DNA from: Chloroflexota bacterium
GTDB lineage: Bacteria > Chloroflexota > Anaerolineae > JAAEKA01
NCBI GenBank assembly: GCA_034717495.1
Contig: JAYELL010000077.1
Span: 1 to 64,000, forward strand
DNA length: 64,000 nucleotides
Reading direction: 5' to 3'
In this document: piece after piece, positions 56,901-64,000 of the stretch
Layout: every line of letters begins with the position of its first letter
How positions within the stretch are numbered: the stretch's first letter is position 1
Translations under genes and position numbers: made by a program
Notes under the pieces: model-generated
Database searches by the model: none
The model's input: the letters and a program-made list of their open reading frames with translations, nothing else
Told to the model about the DNA's origin: nothing

Positions 56901-58151
56901 ATGCGCGTACTCGCAATGATCCTGGCCGGTGGATCCAGCCCCGCTCTCAGCATACTCACTGCAGACCGAGCTGAGCCCGCGATTCCCTTTGGCGGCAAAT
57001 ATCGAATTATCGATTTCACCCTTTCCAACTGTGTCAACTCCGGCATTTATAACGTCGGTATATTGACTCAGTACAAGCCCCGTTCCCTCAATGATCATGT
57101 CCGTGTTGGCAAGCCCTGGGATTTGGACCGGGCCGTTGGTGGCGTGCGTTTACTGCAACCCTATGTCAGCGGTGCTGGTGAGTCGGGCGCCTGGCAGCGG
57201 GGCACTGCCGATGCCGTGCGCTTCAACCTGGACTTTCTGGAGGAACAAAGAGCCGACACAGTATTGCTGCTGGCCGGTGACCATATTTACAAGATGGACT
57301 ATCGTCCCTTGTTGCGTTTCCACCAGGATAGGGATGCAGACTGCACCATCGCCACGCGTTCTGTCAGTCCCCATGATGCCCACCGTTTTGGCATGGTTGG
57401 AGCAGACAATACAGGGCGTGTCATCCGTTTCCAGGAGAAGCCCAGGCGCACCACGAGCCGGCTGGCTTCCATGGGAATCTATGTGTTTAAACGAGACGCT
57501 CTGGTTTCCTGGCTGACCGGTGCGGGAGCGTGTGACGTGGATTTTGGCAGAAACGTCGTGCCGGACATGCTCGATGCCGGGCATCCCTTGTACACCTACA
57601 GCTACGATGGCTACTGGATGGATGCGGGCACTGTCCAGTCCTATTGGGAAGCAAACATGGCCTTGCTGGCAGAAACGCCCGCGCTGGATCTCTACGATCC
57701 CAGTTGGGTACTGCACACCCGCAGCGAGCAATTGCCTCCTGCCTTCACCGGCGAGCAAGCGCAGGTCGATGCCAGCCTGCTCTGCGACGGTTGCCGCGTC
57801 TTTGGACGGGTCGAACGCTCGATCATCGGTCCTGGCGCCGTGGTGGAAGCGGACACCGTAGTGAGCGACTCGATCATAATGAACCACGCCACGATCGCTG
57901 CTGGCGCCGTCATCGAACACTCTATCCTGGACAAAAGAGTGGTTGTCAACGAGGGCGCTATCGTGGGATGGGGAGATGACAGTACACCCAACCGGGCTGT
58001 GCCCAACAATCTTAACACCGGCATCACACTGATTGGAAAACGCGCCCAGATCCCGGTCGGCCTGCGCATAGGACGCAACGTGGTTGTCCGGCCCAGGACG
58101 CCCGCCTCGGCGTTTCCTGCAGAAGAGATCAGGAGCGGCGAAACGGTGTAA
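56901..58151 (+). CDS. glgD: ADP-glucose pyrophosphorylase paralogue, probably regulatory (GlgD-like)
   Basis: 416 residues, clearly homologous throughout to the preceding gene, including [22 protein letters not shown] and [10 protein letters not shown]. The catalytic nucleotide loop is degenerate: GGAGTRL is replaced by GGSSPAL (Arg15 to Ala), and RAKP by RAEP (Lys25 to Glu). The same two positions are lost in regulatory subunits of other heteromeric enzymes. The beta-helix is complete. I infer a non-catalytic modulator; weak activity cannot be excluded. The symbol reflects role, not proven orthology with Bacillus GlgD. Confidence 0.85.
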   Translation: MRVLAMILAGGSSPALSILTADRAEPAIPFGGKYRIIDFTLSNCVNSGIYNVGILTQYKPRSLNDHVRVGKPWDLDRAVGGVRLLQPYVSGAGESGAWQRGTADAVRFNLDFLEEQRADTVLLLAGDHIYKMDYRPLLRFHQDRDADCTIATRSVSPHDAHRFGMVGADNTGRVIRFQEKPRRTTSRLASMGIYVFKRDALVSWLTGAGACDVDFGRNVVPDMLDAGHPLYTYSYDGYWMDAGTVQSYWEANMALLAETPALDLYDPSWVLHTRSEQLPPAFTGEQAQVDASLLCDGCRVFGRVERSIIGPGAVVEADTVVSDSIIMNHATIAAGAVIEHSILDKRVVVNEGAIVGWGDDSTPNRAVPNNLNTGITLIGKRAQIPVGLRIGRNVVVRPRTPASAFPAEEIRSGETV

Positions 58152-58172
58152 GGCGATGGTTAATTGGTGAAT

Positions 58173-58384
58173 GGCGGAGGGGAAAGGGACGCGGCGACAC
58201 GGCGATGGTTTGGAGCACGAAGGCGCGAAGGCTCACGCGCCAGCAGGCGTACCGTGAGGTAAGGGCACGAAGACGGCGGAGGGGAAAGGGACGCGGCGAC
58301 ACGGCGACACGGTGTTGGTTTGGAGCACGAAGGCGCGAAGGCTCACGCGCCAGCAGACGTACCGTGAGGTAAGGGCACGAAGAC
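58173..58384. repeat. Tandem duplication (102 and 110 bases) with octamers
   Basis: Unit 1 is 58173-58274 and unit 2 is 58275-58384. They are almost identical; unit 2 is longer by one CGACACGG octamer, the reverse complement of the GTCGCCGT-type unit at 52.8 kb. Each unit also carries the CGCCAGCAGRCGTACCGTGAGGTA word. The following 58385-58496 has no gene. Confidence 0.8.
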
Positions 58385-58496
58385 GGCGGTCAGCGGTCTT
58401 CGGTCGGGGATACGGAGATGTCGGGCACGCACCCCCTCCTTTTTGGAATTGGCGTGCAGGCGTGCTTCGACTCAAACGGTCAGACTGCTTGAGACT

Positions 58497-59126
58497 TTAG
58501 CGCATCAAAACGTGGTCGGAAAGGGGATCGCGGGGTTTATGCCTCACACGGTCGTCAGGTGGATAACCAATCGTCAGCAGGGCCTGAGGCTGCCACGTTT
58601 CGGGGAGATCCAGAATCTGTTGGACCAGGTCGGGGACAAAAATGGGAGCACACATCCAGCAGCCCACCAAATCGTAATGATGGGCCGCCAATAGCAGGTT
58701 CTGGCAGGCCAGCGCCACCGACTGTACACCCATCTGCCACTCAGCCTGCCGTCGTCGTTCATCGGAGTAGTCATCCATTACATCCAGAACCAGGCAGGGC
58801 AAGATCACAACCGGGGCATTCACGATGCGCGCCTCTGAGATCGCCTCGCGCCGGGAGACATCTTCGGGATCGGCGCCATCTGCCAGCAATTCGGACCGCC
58901 AACGTTTGCTCATCGCCATGGCGAGTCGCTGTCGGTTTTCGGATGACCGCAACCAGACAAACTGCCAGGGTTGCCGGTTGTGAGCCGACGGCGCCCAATG
59001 GGCAGCCTCCAGCAAACGCCACACAATTTCGCCAGGCACAGGCCTGTCGGCATAGCGCCGGACCGTGCGCCTTCCCTTGATTAACTGCCAAAACATCACT
59101 TCAGAATTGGACTGGTACTCGGTCAT
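58497..59126 (-). CDS. Nitroreductase-family flavoprotein
   Basis: 209 residues. FMN-binding features GRRTVRRYADRPVP, AAHWAPSAHNRQPWQFVWL and the C-terminal AAHHYDLVGCWMCAP...LLTIGYPPDD match the group that includes the C-terminal domain of FbiB and other F420-linked enzymes. It probably reduces a small substrate with NAD(P)H or F420; substrate unknown. Last gene of the five-gene operon, 35 bases behind the PfkB kinase. Confidence 0.87.
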   Translation of the reverse strand: MTEYQSNSEVMFWQLIKGRRTVRRYADRPVPGEIVWRLLEAAHWAPSAHNRQPWQFVWLRSSENRQRLAMAMSKRWRSELLADGADPEDVSRREAISEARIVNAPVVILPCLVLDVMDDYSDERRRQAEWQMGVQSVALACQNLLLAAHHYDLVGCWMCAPIFVPDLVQQILDLPETWQPQALLTIGYPPDDRVRHKPRDPLSDHVLMR

Positions 59127-59161
59127 GGGCGTACGCGATAGATGACTATTGATAACCGCAG

Positions 59162-60067
59162 TTAGATCTCAGCCAGCTCGATCACCTGCCGAAGATCAGG
59201 CGTTCGATCCCCGCCGCGCGGTGCCGAGATGAACAGTGATGCCGCCGCACAGGAAAATTGCGTTGCCTTGATCAGATCCCAGTCTTGCAGCCGGCCATAT
59301 ATCTCGGCAGCCTTGAAGACATCCCCAGCCCCAGTTGTATCCACCGTCCGGACGTGATAAGGTTCCACAGTATGGGGCCGACTGTCGCAATCGACAGCCA
59401 ACACCGGATTCTTGCCCTGGGTGACAACAATCTCGCCCGCGCCGGCGCGTTGCAGGTCGAGCACGTGGTCGTAGGTGTAAACGCCGGGAAAATAGCGGTT
59501 CAAAAAATCTCTTGAGATGACGATCAGATCGCTCAAGCCTGCCAGGGGATAGTCAGGCCAAATGGCGTCGGCAGACACCACCGGGCGTCCCAGACGCCGG
59601 GCAATCATGGCCGCCTGATCGCGCTCGGCCTTGCCATAGACATCGACGCTGAGCAGCCTGGCCTTTTTCATCATCTCCTCGGTTAGCGACGATTTTGGCG
59701 CCTCGTCGAACCAGTAGCCGAGGATGCTGCGCTCTCCATCGGGGGTCACCAAAATGCGACAGAAGGGGGTTTGAACGTCCGCGCGCTGGACCAGATAACG
59801 GGTATCAACCCCGGGAAAAGCTGCGAGTTGATCGACGATGAAATGTCCCCAGAAATCCTTACCGATGGCATTACCCACCACTGCAACACGAAGACCCCAT
59901 CTGCTCAACACCTCTGCGACGACAAGGGCCTCCCCTCCCAGTCGACGCATCTCCTGCTGAACGTGGCTGTCTCGTCTCGGGTTGGGCAGATAGGGCACGT
60001 AGATCAGGTTATCGGCGCTGATGGTGCCATAACAGAGAACGTCGAATTTTATCTCACCGGACGACAT
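59162..60067 (-). CDS. PfkB-family carbohydrate/nucleoside kinase
   Basis: 301 residues: N-terminal YGTISADNLIYVPYLP and RRLGGEALVVAEVLSRWG (substrate side), and the ATP/anion-hole motif DTTGAGDVFKAA (243-254). Phosphorylates a sugar or nucleoside; substrate not predictable. The PRTase and DapA-like genes of the same transcript hint at nucleoside or sugar-acid metabolism. 15 bases behind the PRTase gene. Confidence 0.88.
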   Translation of the reverse strand: MSSGEIKFDVLCYGTISADNLIYVPYLPNPRRDSHVQQEMRRLGGEALVVAEVLSRWGLRVAVVGNAIGKDFWGHFIVDQLAAFPGVDTRYLVQRADVQTPFCRILVTPDGERSILGYWFDEAPKSSLTEEMMKKARLLSVDVYGKAERDQAAMIARRLGRPVVSADAIWPDYPLAGLSDLIVISRDFLNRYFPGVYTYDHVLDLQRAGAGEIVVTQGKNPVLAVDCDSRPHTVEPYHVRTVDTTGAGDVFKAAEIYGRLQDWDLIKATQFSCAAASLFISAPRGGDRTPDLRQVIELAEI

Positions 60068-60082
60068 TGCAAATCTCCACTT

Positions 60083-60574
60083 TCACCCCATGCCGGCAGC
60101 CACGATCTCTCGGTCGGCGCCCCGCTCGATTTCCCAGGGATAGAGTACCCAGGCATCGGTCACGGCCCCGAAGTAATCCGGTGCCGCGTCACGAAACATG
60201 CTTTCGGCTGGCTTATAGTGCAACACTGTCAGTTCCGGGTTTCCGCCTACTGTCTCCACCCTGGATTTGACAGTCATGATCGTGCGACCTGAGCTCCAGA
60301 CATCATCTACCACCAGAGTTCGCCGGCCCCGTAGCAGAGAGTCTCCGGGAAACTGGAGAAAGGTGGGCCACGCCAGGCGTTTCTGAACTCCGGTGTGAAA
60401 TTCGACTGCCGCCGTCAATATCTCTTTGATGCCAAGCGCTTCACTGAGAATACCTCCAGGTACGATGCCGCCGCGAGTGATCATTAACAGGGAGTCAAAG
60501 GTTCCTACGAACTGGGGCAATAATTCCTCGATCACGCGGTCCACATCCGACCAGGACAACACTTCCTTGCGCAC
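60083..60574 (-). CDS. Phosphoribosyltransferase-family protein
   Basis: 163 residues with the PRPP motif LVVDDVWSSGRTIM (Asp90-Asp91) and the start LMITRGGIVPGGILSEAL, like hypoxanthine/xanthine PRTases. Many stand-alone members salvage purines. A YKPAES... tail and the W-rich PWEIER ending are as in xanthine-type enzymes. Sits between the DapA-like and PfkB genes with gaps of 3 and 15 bases. Confidence 0.87.
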   Translation of the reverse strand: MRKEVLSWSDVDRVIEELLPQFVGTFDSLLMITRGGIVPGGILSEALGIKEILTAAVEFHTGVQKRLAWPTFLQFPGDSLLRGRRTLVVDDVWSSGRTIMTVKSRVETVGGNPELTVLHYKPAESMFRDAAPDYFGAVTDAWVLYPWEIERGADREIVAAGMG

Positions 60575-60577
60575 AGG

Positions 60578-61483
60578 TTAACTCCTTGCCACCTTGATGT
60601 CCAGCTGGACGGCCAATGCTTGCAGTTCCCGACGCTGCTGATCAGTCAGTTCGATCATGGGAGGACGTACAGCGGTCGGCTCGAGATTGCCGTAGAAGGA
60701 TACGAGAAACTTTGTCGCGGCCCGCATGGGAAAATCGGAAAGCCATCCCCGCACGGTATCAAGTTGACCCTGGACCTCCGACGGATCCTGGCCATCCTGG
60801 ATAGCCCGTCTTACCGCCTGAATCAAATTCGGTGTTATGTTTGCCGCGGCTGAAATGGTTCCGCTGACGCCTGCCGCATAGACGTCGCTGGCCAGGTAAT
60901 CGCTACCGGCAAAGACCTTCAGTTCGGGAAAGTCAACGTTCCAGTGAAGAACACTGTCCAGATCGCCGGAGGAATCCTTGATGCCAGCGACGCAGCCGGG
61001 ATGGGAACTGGCCAGACCACCAACCACGGAATCCGCGATGGGTACGGCACTCATCTGGGGAAAGTGATAGAGCAGCAATTGTTGCCCCGGTTGCAGCGCG
61101 CCATCACAGAGCCGTTGGTAGTAGATTAAAACGCCTTGCGGGGAGACATTTTTGAAGTAGAAGGGAGGAATCACCAGGACAGACAGGGCACCCGCTGCCA
61201 ACGCGGCGCGGGTCAGTTCGATCGTATCGGTCAGACTGGCACAGCCCGTGCCGGGCACCACAGCCAGGCCATCGGCAGCGTCCACAACCGTATCGACGAC
61301 AGCCAGGCGCTCGGCAACACTCAAGGAGGGACCTTCTCCATTGGTGCCCAGGGGCACAACGCCATCACAACCCATGGCGCGCAAAAAGGCCAGATGTCCC
61401 CGTATCCAACTGTGATCCACAGCACCCGTTTGCCGATCGAAGGGTGTAACTGAGGCGGCGAATACGCCGCTAAGTTCTGCCAT
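60578..61483 (-). CDS. DapA-family class I aldolase/lyase
   Basis: 301 residues, TIM barrel of the dihydrodipicolinate synthase family. The Schiff-base Lys169 in AGIKDSSGD, Tyr139 in LLLYHFPQ and the GTNGEGPSL loop (46-54) are visible. GTNGE rather than the usual GTTGE, and the operon context, make it more likely a sugar-acid or hydroxy-oxo-acid aldolase than DapA itself. Starts 1 base after the membrane protein gene ends. Confidence 0.88.
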   Translation of the reverse strand: MAELSGVFAASVTPFDRQTGAVDHSWIRGHLAFLRAMGCDGVVPLGTNGEGPSLSVAERLAVVDTVVDAADGLAVVPGTGCASLTDTIELTRAALAAGALSVLVIPPFYFKNVSPQGVLIYYQRLCDGALQPGQQLLLYHFPQMSAVPIADSVVGGLASSHPGCVAGIKDSSGDLDSVLHWNVDFPELKVFAGSDYLASDVYAAGVSGTISAAANITPNLIQAVRRAIQDGQDPSEVQGQLDTVRGWLSDFPMRAATKFLVSFYGNLEPTAVRPPMIELTDQQRRELQALAVQLDIKVARS

Positions 61484-61484
61484 C

Positions 61485-61859
61485 TCAGATCCTTAGCCTG
61501 CTACGTTGGGCCATCCGGCCACCAATCAAGCCGCCGAGCACCTGCATGAGGAATCCGGCAATCTCGACAACCGTCAAACCAGTTGAAAAAAGGTTAAGAA
61601 CGAGTCCAATCAGGCCAACCGTAAGGCCAACTAAAAATCCATGCATGATCGGCTGCCGCTCAGCCCGCGTGGCCACCCGATAGGCAGCCCCCACAGTTGC
61701 CAACGATACCAAAAGGGTCAGCGCCGGCACAAAATCGCGCGATTGATCCAGGACCAGGATCCGGGCGAAAAAAGCAATCGCCAATCCCAGAAGCCACACG
61801 TAGACCGAGTGCAGGATCACACCTGACCAATTAATCTCTCGCCAATCCACCGATCCCAT
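61485..61859 (-). CDS. Four-helix membrane protein (TIGR04086-like)
   Basis: 124 residues with four membrane helices (VILHSVYVWLLGLAIAFFARIL, PALTLLVSLATVGAAYRVA, IMHGFLVGLTVGLIGLVLNL, VVEIAGFLMQVLGGLIGG). The start at 61859 follows GGGAG at 7 bases; an ATG at 61901 is possible. First gene of the operon with the DapA-like gene. Function unknown. Confidence 0.75.
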   Translation of the reverse strand: MGSVDWREINWSGVILHSVYVWLLGLAIAFFARILVLDQSRDFVPALTLLVSLATVGAAYRVATRAERQPIMHGFLVGLTVGLIGLVLNLFSTGLTVVEIAGFLMQVLGGLIGGRMAQRSRLRI

Positions 61860-61980
61860 GCCGGACTCCCAATCGCACAGCATCTCAAAGATGCCAGGCA
61901 TTGTACCATACTCCCATCGGATGCCAAAGCAAGATTGCTTTGACGGGTATATTTTGGAGGCTGCCAACGGTGTCGAAATG

Positions 61981-61989
61981 TGTTATAAT
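61981..61989 (+). promoter_or_regulatory. Extended -10 promoter of the peroxidase gene
   Basis: TGTTATAAT (61981-61989) is an extended -10; a weak CTGCCA at 61961-61966 stands 17 bases before it. The ATG lies about 70 bases downstream. Confidence 0.6.
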
Positions 61990-62059
61990 CTAAAAAGAAA
62001 TCACCGTTCGAAACACAGGTCCGGACACCCATGTTCGACTGCAGAAAGGCTCCCCGATC

Positions 62060-64000
62060 ATGATACGGGCAAACAGAAAAGACAATCATCGATCTACAGG
62101 AAGAGCGTCAATAAACACGCTCATTATTATGTTCACGTTGTTCCTGATCGCTGCTCTCGCTGCTTGCACAGGTATTGAGCCAGTTCAGCCCCCCCTGATC
62201 TCCACAACGGAGCCCTCCCAGCCGGTGGAAAAGAAGTTGGATGACCAGTTGCGGGACCTGTTGCGTGCCCAGGACATCACCTCTCTTGACCCGGGACCCT
62301 CACCCGAGCCAGGTAAAGTGGCATTGGGACAGGCCCTTTTCTTCGACAAGGAATTGAGCGGAAACCGAGACATCTCCTGTGCCACCTGTCATCATCCCAC
62401 CCTGGCAGGCGGCGATGGGATTTCCCTGTCCGTTGGCACGGGAGGGTTTGGCCTGGGTACCGAACGCCGCAGAGGCACCATGCGGGGAATCATCCCGCGC
62501 AATGCTCCAGAGATATTCAACCGAGGTGCGCCCGAATGGCACACCATGTTCTGGGATAGCCGTGTTTCGACCACGCTGCACGGTGGATTCACGATGCCCG
62601 CCGAAATCGACAGCGCCATCTATCCCGCCGGGTTGGATAACGTAGTGGCGGCTCAAGCCATGTTTCCCGTCACCTCCCGCGGTGAGATGCGCGGCGACCT
62701 GCGCGATGTGGACGTGCATGGCAACATCAACGAACTGGCGGTGCCCAGGGATGACGATCCCCACGAGACCTGGCAAACGCTGATGACACGCTTGATGGCC
62801 ATCGACGAGTACCGCAGCCTGTTCGCGGATGCTTACCCGCAGCTTGCACCTGAGGATTTGGGTTTCCAGCATGCCGCCAATGCCATCGCGGCCTTTGAGA
62901 TCGGCGCATTTACCCTGCTCGATGCTCCCTGGGATCGCTATCTGGGCGGCGATGACACCGCGCTGAGCGAGGACGCCAGACAGGGCGCCATACTCTTCTA
63001 CGGCAAGGCTCGCTGTTCCGAATGCCATAGCGGTAATTTAATGACCGATCAAAAGCACCACAACGTTGGCATTCCCCAGATTGGCCCAGGCAAGGGACGC
63101 GAAAACCGTTACGTAGATATGGGTCGCGCCCGCGAAACTGACGATCCCTCCGACGAGTTCGCCTTCCGAACACCGCCCTTGCGCAATGTGGCAATCACCG
63201 GGCCCTGGATGCACAACGGTGCCTACACCAGTCTGGAATCCACGGTTCGCCATATGCTCGATGCCAGGGAAATGCTGGAAACCTACGATCCGTCACAGCT
63301 CTCCATCGACGTGTTAAGCGAAACTGAACTCAAGGAGGAGATTGTCCAACGGATCAGCGCTTCCCTCGACCCAATAATCAAAAAAACCGTCCAGTTGAGC
63401 GACGAGGAAATCGCCAAACTCACGGCCTTCCTGCAGTCCTTGACAGATCCTGCTGCGGTTGACCTCTCCCATCTGGTGCCTGAAAGCGTACCCAGCGGTC
63501 TTCCTGTGGCAGACGGACCAACCGCGCCAACCATGTTCCGGCGTATTACTGAGGAGGCAGGAATCAGAATGCCTCACCGGCCAGGTTACCAGATCACAGG
63601 ACAGGCCTGGGGAGATGTGAACAATGACGGGTGGTTAGATCTCTACCTCACCACCGGCGAAGGCGCCAACCAGCTCTATCGTAACAACGGTGATGGCTCG
63701 TTCAGCCTGTCGCCGTTGAACAGCCAGGTCGCCCTGTCCGAGCACGACAGCGGCGGTGCACTCTTTGCAGACTACGACAACGATGGATGGAGCGACCTCT
63801 ACGTGTTGGGCCGGGGACCTAATATTCTTTTCCACAATGAGGAAGGGCTGGGTTTTACAGACGTTACGGCTGATGCAGGCGTTGGCGGCGACAAGACCAG
63901 CAAATCGGCTACCTGGGGGGACTTCGACAGCGACGGCAATTTAGACCTCTATGTCGTCAACTGGTCATGCATTCCTCGCTGTGCCCATCCCCTTGAGGGT
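62060..64000 (+). CDS. Di-haem cytochrome c peroxidase-like lipoprotein fused to FG-GAP repeats (3' end cut)
   Basis: The frame is open for 647 codons to the window end. It begins with a lipoprotein signal (LIAALAAC). Residues about 55-470 are a di-haem peroxidase/MauG-type module with two haem sites, C107-A-T-C110-H111 and C319-S-E-C322-H323, plus FRTPPLRNVAITGPWMHNGAY. From about residue 510 it continues into FG-GAP/VCBS-like calcium repeats (DVNNDGWLDLYL, DYDNDGWSDLYV, DFDSDGNLDLYVV). AAAGG lies 11 bases before the ATG. It should be an extracytoplasmic peroxidase or oxidase carrying an adhesion or propeller domain. Confidence 0.92.
   Translation, partial: MIRANRKDNHRSTGRASINTLIIMFTLFLIAALAACTGIEPVQPPLISTTEPSQPVEKKLDDQLRDLLRAQDITSLDPGPSPEPGKVALGQALFFDKELSGNRDISCATCHHPTLAGGDGISLSVGTGGFGLGTERRRGTMRGIIPRNAPEIFNRGAPEWHTMFWDSRVSTTLHGGFTMPAEIDSAIYPAGLDNVVAAQAMFPVTSRGEMRGDLRDVDVHGNINELAVPRDDDPHETWQTLMTRLMAIDEYRSLFADAYPQLAPEDLGFQHAANAIAAFEIGAFTLLDAPWDRYLGGDDTALSEDARQGAILFYGKARCSECHSGNLMTDQKHHNVGIPQIGPGKGRENRYVDMGRARETDDPSDEFAFRTPPLRNVAITGPWMHNGAYTSLESTVRHMLDAREMLETYDPSQLSIDVLSETELKEEIVQRISASLDPIIKKTVQLSDEEIAKLTAFLQSLTDPAAVDLSHLVPESVPSGLPVADGPTAPTMFRRITEEAGIRMPHRPGYQITGQAWGDVNNDGWLDLYLTTGEGANQLYRNNGDGSFSLSPLNSQVALSEHDSGGALFADYDNDGWSDLYVLGRGPNILFHNEEGLGFTDVTADAGVGGDKTSKSATWGDFDSDGNLDLYVVNWSCIPRCAHPLEG

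Overview
The window looks like a chromosomal stretch of a mesophilic Chloroflexota bacterium (Anaerolineae/Caldilineae-like), possibly from a metagenome. The taxonomic cues are indirect: lipoproteins and a penicillin-binding protein with long Thr/Pro-rich (TPTPTATP-type) linkers, a sugar-binding lipoprotein with a Glu/Lys/Val-rich spacer, paired ADP-glucose pyrophosphorylase genes, a short-form N-acetylglutamate synthase, and G+C-rich codon use. No rRNA, tRNA, CRISPR array, prophage or transposase was seen.

Layout. 1-5 kb: a truncated lipoprotein gene, lutB-lutC (lactate oxidation, no lutA) and argG. 5-12 kb: an arginine-biosynthesis operon on the minus strand (argC-argB-argD-short NAGS-AI-2E-type permease-argG). 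It is preceded by a clear promoter, a 17-codon leader ORF with Arg codons and a terminator hairpin, which looks like ribosome-mediated attenuation. 12-19 kb: rsgA, thrC, a grpE-dnaJ-merR chaperone operon, a flavin-type oxidoreductase and an isolated corrinoid protein. 19-25 kb: glpK, catalase and a DsbA-like lipoprotein whose first CxxC position is an in-frame TGA, so probably a selenoprotein. 25-34 kb: a large class A PBP with duplicated C-terminal domains, a slipin, a PLD-family protein, a toxin-antitoxin pair with its operator, ComEA-like and YihY proteins.

34-49.5 kb is a compact minus-strand sugar locus. It holds a LacI repressor with a doubly operated promoter, an ABC sugar importer, a GH38 alpha-mannosidase, two unexpected small genes, a GT4 glycosyltransferase, glycerate 2-kinase and a GH13_18 phosphorylase of the glucosylglycerate type. 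Together these suggest uptake and breakdown (perhaps also remodelling) of a mannose/glucose/glycerate compatible solute: demannosylation, phosphorolysis to glucose-1-phosphate plus glycerate, then glycerate phosphorylation. 49.5-55 kb holds an RNA methyltransferase, a transporter, a FemAB-like protein and an exonuclease-WYL fusion. 55-58 kb holds two adjacent glgC paralogues; the second has lost key catalytic residues and is probably a regulatory subunit. 58-62 kb is a five-gene operon (membrane protein, DapA-family aldolase, phosphoribosyltransferase, PfkB kinase, nitroreductase). 62-64 kb is the start of a di-haem cytochrome c peroxidase fused to FG-GAP repeats, cut by the window end.

Intergenic regions are rich in repeats: a dispersed inverted-repeat element in three copies (one supplies the C-terminal tail of the slipin), octanucleotide tandem arrays of two sequence types, a tandem duplication whose units differ by one octamer, and REP-like palindromes. 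All functional calls rest on reading motifs by eye; no database search was possible.
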